NCBI GenBank assembly: GCA_024305405.1
Contig: JAKNDB010000068.1
Coordinates: 4,654,001 to 4,718,000, forward strand
Reading direction: 5' to 3'
Origin: Dirofilaria immitis
Lineage: Eukaryota; Nematoda; Chromadorea; Rhabditida; Onchocercidae
Length of the DNA: 64,000 nt
The notes beneath the pieces are model-generated. The model was not told where the DNA came from. It was given only the letters and a program-made list of their open reading frames with translations, and made no database searches. Position 1 is the stretch's first letter. Each line of letters opens with the position of its first letter. Below are positions 53,567 to 64,000 of the stretch, in pieces. A program made the position numbers and the translations under genes.

Positions 53567-56500
53567 TCTATGCCATATCTTTATATTTCTTTATTCTAAA
53601 TGTTGTTTATTATGTAATTGTTTGTTTTGAAATAACTGTCATGATTGTGATGATCCATCATAATTATTATAACCGATTCTTTCGCAATTTATCAGTGATT
53701 TTGTTGTTAACTTTCAGTATTTTTTCAATTTTCTTTTTTTTTTCGTATAATTTCAGGTTTTGAATGGTTTATCCTATTATCCATTTGGTATTTCCACATT
53801 ACTGGTATTACCAAATTTTTTTGCCTTATAGTAACTATGTTTTGCATTTGTAATATGTTAATTTTCGAAAGTTTCTGTTGCTTTGAATACGTTTTTCAGT
53901 TCCGGTTTATTCATTTTGTATGATAGATAACATGTTATAGCTCATTCATTTTGTATGATAGCATGTTATAGCTTATCATTTGTCATTTTATTATGTTATC
54001 ATGATTTGTCATGAGTATTCTTTTTATACCTAAATTTTTATACGTATTCTCATTCTATACTTTGTGTTTTTATTTAAACCGTTGAATGCTTTAAGAAGAT
54101 TCGTTCGAGAGTTAATATCGATCACTTGCTGATTATCTTATCGATCGTCGTGGGTAGCAGATACCACTATGAAACTGTTCAGCATCTAAATATTTAAAAT
54201 AGTGAATTTACCGTTTAGCTTATGCTATTAACATTTATTAGACTTAACATTTATAAGACTTATCTAGTTTAAATGAAGATATCTTAATATCTATTATTCT
54301 TTTTATTTGATTTTAAAGTGATTATTCATTGCAGAATGTCAAAATTGCAGAGAATTCAAATATTATAATTTCTCATCTATCTGATATCATTCCTATATAT
54401 TCACTAACAAAGTTTTTTTTAGCAAATTTTCGAATTTCCATGTTTTTTTACACGGTAGATATGTGATGTTTTATTTTGCTGCATATAATTTGCTATTTCA
54501 CGGGTTATGCCTATGAATAATTTTTATGAAACGCTAATATTTCTTGGTTGTATCGGATAATCTGATATATCTTATTTGGCTTTTCTCTGTTTCATTTTAT
54601 TCGATTGATTTTTAATTCGTTGAAACAATATAGTTCATTCTTTTTATTCAAAATAGTATAATTCTCTATTTTTTTTTATAATAAATTAGTGTTCTTTTTC
54701 CTTTCCTTGCTTTTTCTTCCATTTTCTTTTTAAATCCTAACGAATTTCAAAAAGAATTCTGTATTGAAATGAATATTCATCATTTTATTATAATCACTAT
54801 CATTATTATTGTTATTATTATAGCCAGATTATTATATCTATTATAGTTATAGTTTTTATTATTCTTATTGATCACCCGGTAATAATTGCTTTAGCAATAC
54901 TTCGCATAATAAAAATTTTAATTATTAGAACATTTTACACTTCGTTATTTCATTTTTTTTTAAATTTTCAAATTGCAATTATTGATATTGTGTGCAATAC
55001 ATTCAACTGTATCAAACATTGATAAGCAGAAATTGTTTTCTCTGGTCGGCAATCCATACTAACTCCATCAGCAGGGAAAAAATGTCATCATTAACTATTT
55101 ATTGCCATTTATCATAATCATTAATCATTATCACTATCGTTTATTAATTACCATCATAGTAATCACTGTGTCTTTATTATTGTGATGATGATTATGGTAA
55201 GGATATTATGATAGGGATTATTATGATGAAATTTCACTACTTATAATTTTCTTTAATAATTTTGTCATAAATATAATTCAGCATAGAAAAAAAAGTAGTA
55301 AAGTAGTTAAAAAAAAGCAAGAAACGAGAAGAAAATGAATAAATGAAAAGTCATTATTTACTATTACTAAAATATTATTTTTCAGAATATAAATTTAAAC
55401 TATTACTTAACTAATATGATGTTTATTGTGTCTCTTAATTTTCTTTTCGCTTTAGTTTAGAACGTAGAATTTTATTTGTAGCAACATTTATTCAAGAAAT
55501 GGATAACTGCGTTAAATTTTATTTGTAATCATATCTGTCATCTTAAGGAACGTAAACTTATGTTAAAAATAATTGAGATACGGCAAGAACAATAAGGAAG
55601 AGAAAAAACAAAGAAGTCACTTGCTTTCATTCTTATGTCGAATTTTTTTATAATTTCTTAGTTTCAAGAGATATAAGGTTATATTGAATCATACGTTGAA
55701 TCTTTGAGAATCTTCACTAGAAATAACCATTGAGATGCGGCAAGAGTATGAAGGAAGAGAAGAACGAGGAAGTAACTTAGTTTTTTCATTAAATTTTTAT
55801 GATAATTTATTATTGAGTGATATTATAGTAAGTGATAGAAGTAATGCTAGAAGCATCATGTAATCAAATCAATATTGTAACAATCATTTTTAGATAATAA
55901 AGAAAGATGAAAAGAGAATAAACATAAGCTTAGAAGAAGAAGAGGAAGAAGGAAAAAGAAAAGAAGAGAGTTTGATGAGATTTATATATTACTCATTTCT
56001 TCTTCGCATAATACTTTCAGTGGCGTACGATATCTTCTTATCTCATTTATTTTTCATCAAATTACCATCAGTTATTATCATCATTACCATCATCATCATC
56101 ATCATTATTTAATATTTCAATTGCATATATGATTTGGATAGGATAATAGCTAATCTGATTCCAAATTTAAAAATGCAAAATGTTTGCTGCTTATATATCT
56201 TGCTAAATTATCATTCCTATAGTCTAATATTCCATAATATATCATCATTATTTCAATCATTAGTGGATCAATGTATGGTTTTAATCATATTGTTTTATAT
56301 TACTATTATCTCTTATCACAGTTGTCTTCTACTATATGCATTTGTCACTATTATTTATAAATTTCCCAATTCTATTTTAAATTTTGTATCGATTGCTAAA
56401 TTACGAGAAAATTTAAATCGGTTTAACCACTGCATGATTATTTGATAAGTGAAATTGCTTGAAGATGTTATAATTTGAAAAGTTGGATCATTTATTAAAA

Positions 56501-57114
56501 TCTACAGTAATTAATGAATTATTATAACTGGTAATAATTCAAATAAATGAATTATTTATAATTTTTCTTCCACTCTTTTTATTCTAAACATAGATTTCTT
56601 AGCTATTTTCATAAATATTAACAAATAAAAAGAAGGGTTTTTTTTCAGTTAAATTAATATTTCGGTATGGATAATGATATTCAGTAATTTGGTTGATGTA
56701 TGTAATATAAATAATAATATTTGATAATTTGGCATTATAATATCTATAAAATTGAGGTAAGAATCATTATTAAGTACTCTCAAATAATATAATTCAGTGA
56801 TTAAATGTTATTAAATAAAAAATGTCAAATGAAATAGTTGAAATGCGTTAAATGATTTTGAATAAAATATATTTCAAATTATTGAGATTAATTACTGCGG
56901 AATAAAATAAATATATATTTGAGTTATTATGTATTAAATTTCACTACCCTTTATTTAATTTGTATTTTGTTTGTCGTGGCAAAAGTTTGATGGGATGTTT
57001 TGAAGATTTATAAGATTGTCTTTGGCAAGTTGTCAAGTTTTCTTCATTTTTGTAAATATAAAGCTAAGGTTAAATTGCCCACTTCTTTTTTGCAACACAT
57101 ACACACATACATAC

Positions 57115-57156
57115 ACATCTATGCATATATATATATATATATATATGCATAGATGT
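57115..57156. repeat. Perfect 42-bp palindrome around an (AT)n run
   Basis: ACATCTATGCAT, then (AT)n, then ATGCATAGATGT. It is its own reverse complement. Confidence 0.9.
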
Positions 57157-57782
57157 ATACATACACGTTTAGAAATCTAGTTTTCTGAATAAATAAATAC
57201 GATTGATTGATAAGCGATAATAACGACAACTTTAATTTTTTAGCTTTTAACTCTATTTCAATCTCAACTTTTAATATTTCATTGTTTGCTTACTTCTTTG
57301 AAAAGAAACTAAACATAAAAAAAATTTGCAAATATTTAATGGAAAAATAGATATGTCAAAGGAATATAAGTTATTCAATTCGTATTTATTAAAATTAAAG
57401 TATTTTTTAGGTTAAAATCTTTCATTTTTCAATATCTTCAAGTTAATTTTTAATTGATTTTATTAAAATTAAAATTTAAATTCTCTTTTGAATTGATTGA
57501 AATATTTTTCATTTACAATACGAATGTATACATTCAATATAGCCTTTTTTAAATCCTTTTAATAGAATGCATATTTTAATAAGTTCGATAAGAGAAGAAA
57601 ATTGATAGAAGAAAGAAAGGAGAAAAGTTCATTTCATTAAATCTCTTTCTCATTAATGTGACTAAATTTCGATTAAACTGACAAATAATCTTAGATATTC
57701 CGCCGCTGAATTCCGCCGGGAAATTTATACTTTAAATGTTAATTAATTTTGATGCTAAATTGCTATTTTCAAATTGCTATCC

Positions 57783-57834
57783 TCTATCTAATCTATCTAT
57801 CTACTTATCATCTATCTATTTATCTATCTATCAT
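57783..57834. repeat. (ATCT)n microsatellite
   Basis: Imperfect CTAT/ATCT tetranucleotide repeats. Confidence 0.85.
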
Positions 57835-58168
57835 TCTTTCCTTCACATATACTACTGTAATTTTTCTTACTTTTTATTTTACTTTTCTTGAAAATATGAC
57901 AATTATTGAAACATGACACTGTAAGATTTATTACCCATTTCTTATACTGTATAAAATTTATTACCCGTTTATTCAATTTTTGAGTTAAATATTGATACTT
58001 TAAGAAAAACATCGGATATCTAGAAAAAAAACTCAAATTGAATGCATTTAAACTGATTGTACAATAAGACTAAGAGTTGCTTGTCAATTATTAAGAGAAA
58101 AAAAGACTGATCTAAATTGTTTAAATTAGTTACTTAAATAACGATAATCAAATATTTAAATAATAAAG

Positions 58169-58429
58169 ATGAAAAATTTCAAGACTGAAAATATTTCTTC
58201 TCAAACAACGGAAGCAAAAAAATTTTTTTATGATAAATTTTATGTTATCATTGAAGAATGTGCAAAAAAAGGAATTTTAAAAATTCTCAAAAATCCTGCT
58301 GGTATCTACCGATTATTGCTAAACTTAGAATCTATATTAATGATTAAAAATATATATGTATATATCAAGAAATATATAAAACGAGAGTTTGAGAAGAAAC
58401 TTGCACATATTTTTGATCCAATTGTTTGA
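58169..58429 (+). CDS. Small open frame, 86 residues, unrecognised
   Basis: ATG in a good context (AATAAAGATGA), lysine-rich, with KKFFYDKFYVIIEECAKKG and no obvious domain. It is open for 86 codons in very AT-rich DNA, so chance is a real possibility. There is no close splice or trans-splice acceptor. The motif content suggests a small helical protein if real. Confidence 0.2.
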   Translation: MKNFKTENISSQTTEAKKFFYDKFYVIIEECAKKGILKILKNPAGIYRLLLNLESILMIKNIYVYIKKYIKREFEKKLAHIFDPIV

Positions 58430-59799
58430 TTCACCAATATTATCTTAACAATTGATGTATATCGTCTTATCAGTTGATACGATTTTTTCACATTATACTG
58501 TTGGCGATTTTTGTTTACATTGACTTGAAACTTTTATATTTGTTTAAATCGTCAATCATTCATATTTGAGAAAATTTTTTTTTAAACGAAATTTTATTGT
58601 TTTTCCCTTTCTTTCTCCCTCTCTCTCTCTCTCTCTTTCTGCTATAGAAATACTAGTTTTAAGTTCTGTATTTAATAGTATTTTTAAATACATTACTTCC
58701 ATCTAATATTTCCATCACGAATTTTAAATTATAGAGAAGAAAGACAGAAAAAGAAGAGAGAAAGGAAGGAAAAGAGAAAAATCAATTTCCATATGATTTT
58801 ATATTCTTATCATTATACTTTCTAGCGGTCAACAGTATGATTGAAATTATGCTTGAATGATTAATATCTAAAAAAGCTGCAGGTGTATTTCAGAATTGCT
58901 TATATTTATATTAGTCCCTCTATCTCTCTCTCTCTTCTGTCTTTTTATTTCAATTTTATTTTCTATATTTTGCAAACAAGATTTTTATAGAATTGCTCTT
59001 TTTAAGGGACAATTTTATTTTGTTTACTTTTGTCACTGTATATTATAGCTTGCTTTTCTTTGAGAAATATTCATTGCTTTTGTTAAAATAAATTTGAGAA
59101 ATTTAATTGAATCGATTAATTTATCAAAAATTAATTTTTGAGATGATTAATTATTCTATCTAATAATTTAATATGGACAAATTATTTATCATTATTTTTG
59201 AAATTCTGAGCAAAAAGACAATCATTTTATTCGCATTTTTTTTCCTTACATCTTTTATTTCCTTAAAATTGAATTAATTTGTTTGTTATATAAATTAATT
59301 TATTTAATCTTAGAAATCAATAATTTCATCATGTATGATAAAGTCTTTTAGAAAATCTTTTTTATAATATATGAGTAATTTAAATTTATTTAACCTTTTA
59401 TTAACAACTTCGAATGATATGTGAATAATTTAAATCCATCTGATCCGTTATTTTCAATTTTTTTGCCATTTCACCGACTAACAAATTGGATTCTTCGGTA
59501 TTTCTCAAAATTTTTTTTTGAATATAAGATATTTGAATTATTTCACTTTTTCTAATCTATCAATTCAATGCATTTATTAAATTTTTGATTTTTAAATTTG
59601 AAAAAGTTTTAATAAAAGATTTTCTAACTTTTATTTTTTAAATTAAAATATCCCTAACGAACTTTACGCATTACATTTGTTTTTTCCATTATCGCAATGA
59701 TTTCAAATTTCTTTCTTCTTTTCCAGAATTTTCTAATTTGAATAACAATTGCGATTCGGCCAAGAATTTTAGATTGAAAAAGAGGTTGTATACGGAAAA
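58430..59799. other. Intergenic region upstream of BCKDHA
   Basis: AT-rich, with a (CT)n run at 58612-58640 and a purine-rich patch near 58735-58780. No coding signal is visible apart from the presumed BCKDHA promoter close to 59,800. Confidence 0.5.
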
Positions 59800-62700
59800 A
59801 TGTTTTCACAATTAATTCGCCGATGTTGTATGCCAACTTGTTTACAATTTTCATCTATGATATTAAATGAAAATTCTGTATTAACGGCCGGTGATTATTG
59901 TAATACAGTATCTGATTTTCGGATAAATGAATTTACTAATAAATATTTAAATCATCAAAAGGTTGATTTTTCTGATTTACGTGTAAAATTAGTGATGTCT
60001 TAATTATCATACCTATTATACTAGCAATAACGCATTTGTTATGAAAAATTCTAAAATCAAAATCATTTGATTCAGATATTATATATCATTTAATGTAGGC
60101 ATTTATTTTAAATTGCAAAAATTGTAACTAAATTCTCGAGATTGATTTTATTAACATGAAATAACAAGATTTGATTATTCGAATATCTTAATCATTTTAA
60201 GGAAATAAATTTTGAAATTGACGAATAAAATTTATTTCGTTTTAGGCTTCATTTACTGAAAAACTAGAAATTCGTTCGCCCACTCAATATTCAACAATTC
60301 CAATATATCGAGTAACAAATTCCGAAGGACAATTTATTGATCCGAATTATGATTTTGATTTTTCGAAAGTAAACTTTTTATTTGGAATTATTAAATTTGA
60401 ATTAATTTTTTAGATATCAATAAATTAAAAAGTATTTCGATAATTTTTATTTCGTTCCTTAATGTGATAGATGGTAATAAGTCTCCGATAAGAGATTTTG
60501 TACTCGATTTTAATAAATATTACAATTTTTATAAATGATAAGGAATAAATTTGTAGTATTAATAGAAAAATCTGTGTTATTAATTTCCTAGTTGTTATTA
60601 ATTATTATTAATTAATGCATTATTATTGATTCTATAATTTTACAAATTTATAATTATAATTCATTATTTTTGAAGGAATTAGCGATAAAAATGTACAAAG
60701 ATATGGTTACAATTTATCAGATGGATAAAATTTTATACGATTCACAACGTCAAGGACGTATTTCATTTTATTTAACAAATAGTGGTGAAGAGGTTTATCT
60801 TGTTTTTTGTTTTTAATTTCTAAATTAATAATTGATAATTTGAAATTGAGATATTAAATTTTTAGACTTATTTTGATTACAATAAAAATAGAATGAAGTG
60901 AATAATTTTATACCGTTTCCTTTATCTAAATAAATAATTATTAAAATATTCTTTAGAATTTAAAGAATTTCAATCACTATTTTCTTCTTGAGAATAGAAA
61001 AAAATAATAATAGAGCAAACATACTTCGTTAAATTTAAAAATAATTTAATCCGATCTGATCCATTTTTAGGCTGCCCAAATAGGTTCAGCAGCAGGTGTA
61101 CATGACGATGATTTAATGTATGGCCAATATCGCGAAGCAGGCTCATTATTATATCGAGGCTTTCCTTTGGAAAAATTTATGCATCAGTGTTATGGAAATG
61201 CTAAAGATATCGGTAATTTTACAACTAGCATTTAAAGAAATAATTAATAAATTTATTATTAATAAATTCAACTTGAAATTAGCAAAACAAAGACATAAAG
61301 GAAAAAGAAAAATTATAAATATTCTAATTTCTGTGAGATTAGTATGGGAATATTTGCTTCATTTCAAATTTATAATGGATATAATCAAATAATTAATTTA
61401 AGCCTAAAGATTAATTCAATGGCTAAGGTTATCGATTAAAAATATGAGCATATTTCTAAAGATGATAATATCAATCAATACCTGAAGAGAATGTTTATTT
61501 GAAAGGAAATGTTCATTTTCAAACTTGATTTGATTAATTTTTTAAAAATTAACTTCAAGAAGTTGGCTTATCACCGGGCTTATTTTTGTCTTATATGATT
61601 AAGAAATTTTAGAAAATATGAATTATTATTTCAGGCGGTGGAAAACAAATGCCAATACATTATGGCTCACCGGAACATCATTTTGTAACTATATCATCAA
61701 CGTTGGCTACACAATTACCGCAAGCTGTTGGCTCTGCATATGCATTCAAAAGGTTCAAAAAATTCAAAATGATTGCAGTATATTAATGTATGTAATTTAA
61801 AGAATTTATTCAATTCAAATTTACAGTAATCGTACAGTAATTTTAAATAGCAGAAGATATGCTATCTATCAGTTATTATTGTTTTTCACAGCTAATTAAC
61901 AGTGCGATAAAAATTATGTTTACTTATAGGCTGATAAGAGTTTAATTAAATTTCAGTGGATAAATTTGCAAAACCTTTCGAACCATATGCTAAGGAGCTA
62001 TTCAAATTTTCAGCGATATTTTATTAATATCTTTTATCAAACATCGAATGTCGTGTTTTTTAGGGAGAAAAATGGGCGAATAGTTTTGGCATATTTTGGC
62101 GAAGGTGCAGCATCGGAAGGTGATGCACACGCAGCAATGAATATGGCTTCTACATTAGTTAGTAATAAATTTAAAATTTAATAACTTTAATTAAGTATTT
62201 GATTGTTCAATTTAATCTTATTTGCTTGTTAAAATTACAAATTCAAATTAAGTAAAACGAATTAAAATGAATCATGGATTTAATTAATAAGGTTAGTAAT
62301 TTCCATTTTTCGGATCTTTTTTTTTAGGGAAAAGATTTAAATTTTATTTCTTGAAATAATTTTCATTAATCTTTATTCTTAAAAAAAGAAATTCAGAAAT
62401 GTCCAATAATATTTTTCTGCCGTAATAACGGTTATGCAATTAGTACACCAACAACGGAACAATATGGTGGTGATGGTATTTGTAGTAAAGGTATCGGATA
62501 TGGTATCCATGTTATACGGTATTTTTTTCTGCATTTTGAATTTTGAGAGTGAAAAGTAAGGATCATGCTCTGTTAATTTTTTTCTTTAATTCAAAATTAA
62601 CTAATTTTCTTAAAACTTGTGAACGTACTGGATATAGCATTCATGTGATATGGTATTTTCTTTTATTGCATTTTATTAGTAAAAATTAAAGATCGAAACA

Positions 62701-63879
62701 GGCATATTATTTTCGCATTTAAAAATGCTTATTATTAAGTCATTTTGAAGGGGAAAAAAATTGTTTACTAACAAAGAAATAATCATTTGTATAACATATG
62801 CATAAATGTAGTGTTAAATCAGTAAAAATATTGCTAAGCAAATAAACAAAGAAATCATGAGAAATTTGAATAATAATATAATAATAATTGAAAGTGCTAT
62901 TACAATTTATTTATGATTTAAGTCTTATCATAGAGTTGATGGTAATGATTTAATTGCTGTATATAATGCAACTAAAGCAGCCAGAGAAATCGCAGAGCAA
63001 AATGAGCCTGTCCTAGTTGAAGCTATGACTTATCGTTTAGGACATCATTCAACATCCGATGATTCAAGTGCTTATCGGTATTCAATTTTAAATTTGCATT
63101 TGGTATTTAATTTTAAATTTCCATATTTTCATCCCTGTCTTGAAACAACGCTAAAAATTAAAATTTTTGCTTAATAAGCAAAATAAATATATTTATTTAT
63201 TTGATACTTGATTACATAATTAAAAAATTATTTTATAGCTGCAATGAGGAAGTTACAATGTGGCATGAGAAGGATAATCCAATCGTTCGATTTAGAATAG
63301 TTCTTGAAAATAAGAGATGGTGGAATAGTGAGGAAGATAAGGTTTATCAGCAAGAAGTTAGTAATAAAGTTGAAATTCTTTTTCGCCAACACATTCCTAA
63401 ATTATTCTTTCATCGAAATGATACATAATTTTAGATACGAAAAGAAATTATGGAAGCATTTCTGTATGCCGAAAAAATACTCAAACCAAATGTTTTTAGC
63501 ATGTTTGATGATGTTTATAAGGTAAAAATAAATAATATCCCTGAAGTTAGAATTAGAAATTATTAAAAAATATTTTCGAAAATTTTTAATTTAAATTTTG
63601 ATTAAATGTTATGATTCAAATAGCAACATAAATTATTCGCTGCTAAAAATTCTCTAACAAATTTAAATCAAAGTGATAAACTTTTTTCCAGCTTTATCAT
63701 TTCTTATCCATTTCAAATAACTCAATTCTATTTTTTATATTTAATAATTTCGAGTTTGACAATTTTTATATAATTTGCAGGAAATGCCGAAAAATTTGCA
63801 AGAACAACGTGATGAACTTGCAGAACATCTAAGTAAATATGGCAAACACTATCCAATGAATAATTTCGAAGATAGTTGA
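59800..63879 (+). CDS. BCKDHA: Branched-chain 2-oxoacid dehydrogenase E1-alpha subunit, complete 11-exon gene
   Basis: Thiamine-diphosphate-dependent decarboxylase subunit of the mitochondrial complex that degrades leucine, isoleucine and valine keto acids; partner of E1-beta. Exons: 59800-59982, 60246-60368, 60676-60792, 61071-61212, 61635-61752, 62064-62157, 62397-62518, 62934-63077, 63239-63356, 63435-63521, 63781-63879. All join in phase for 448 residues, the usual precursor length. The start [16 protein letters not shown] is a likely mitochondrial presequence. Hallmarks: [27 protein letters not shown]-like [14 protein letters not shown], the ThDP site [12 protein letters not shown] with NNGYAIST, and the regulatory loop [16 protein letters not shown] containing the serine that BCKD kinase phosphorylates in mammals. 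The C-terminus is [12 protein letters not shown]. No frameshifts were found. Confidence 0.98.
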
Positions 63880-64000
63880 TGTCAATTCTGTAATCACTTC
63901 TAGATAAAAGAACAAACAATTCGGGAAGCCTTCGAAAGATGGCCAATCAATATTACACTATATTTCCTCCTCCCACAATATCAGAAATTTTATTTTTTCT

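Larger units (their letters stand above)
53567..58168. other. Large gene-free AT-rich region
   Basis: No coding signal on either strand. It holds a 35-bp tandem duplication (ATTCATTTTGTATGATAG... at 53909 and 53944), an imperfect duplicated segment (GAGATACGGCAAGAAC near 55573 and GAGATGCGGCAAGAGT near 55731), a GA-rich tract at 55910-55975, CAT repeats near 56085-56107, and the palindromic and ATCT repeats listed separately. Confidence 0.6.

Overview
The window looks like nuclear DNA of a parasitic nematode, most likely a filarial worm (Onchocercidae). It is very AT-rich. Genes are split into many small exons with GT-AG (occasionally GC-AG) introns. Several first exons have splice-acceptor-like sequence just before the ATG, as expected with spliced-leader trans-splicing. 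A decayed fragment of a bacterial rplA-rplJ ribosomal protein operon sits inside an intron, which fits a nuclear insertion from Wolbachia. The species cannot be fixed from sequence alone.

Layout. 1-10,939 (minus): seven exons of a TANC/rolling-pebbles type scaffold protein (STAND P-loop NTPase followed by ankyrin repeats), running off the left edge and spread over introns of up to 3.4 kb rich in microsatellites. 11-15 kb: two TG arrays, a nested hairpin and a fold-back element, with no convincing gene. 15.0-27.9 kb: a repeat block. Two near-identical direct repeats of about 915 bp flank an almost perfect inverted repeat with 2.66-kb arms and a 1.1-kb loop. The loop carries a four-finger C2H2 zinc-finger reading frame. 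Older, diverged copies of the same repeats lie in the loop and at 27.7 kb. 28-30 kb: no recognised gene.

30.0-39.8 kb (minus): a complete 25-exon cohesin subunit gene SMC1. 40.2-46.6 kb (plus): a complete 19-exon glutaminyl-tRNA synthetase gene (QARS), head to head with SMC1 across a 400-bp shared upstream region. 48.3-53.6 kb (plus): an RMND1 gene (mitochondrial DUF155 protein) with the Wolbachia-derived fragment in a large intron. 53.6-59.8 kb: non-coding, AT-rich and microsatellite-bearing. 59.8-63.9 kb (plus): a complete 11-exon gene for the E1-alpha subunit of branched-chain 2-oxoacid dehydrogenase (BCKDHA).

The genes are housekeeping or neuronal/muscle scaffold genes with no shared pathway; RMND1 and BCKDHA both act in mitochondria. 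Manual splicing of every exon shows that SMC1 (five places), QARS (two) and RMND1 (one) are each one base short inside or beside a homopolymer run, while everything else is intact and in phase. The two palindrome arms also differ mostly in homopolymer length. This points to consensus errors in the assembly rather than dead genes.
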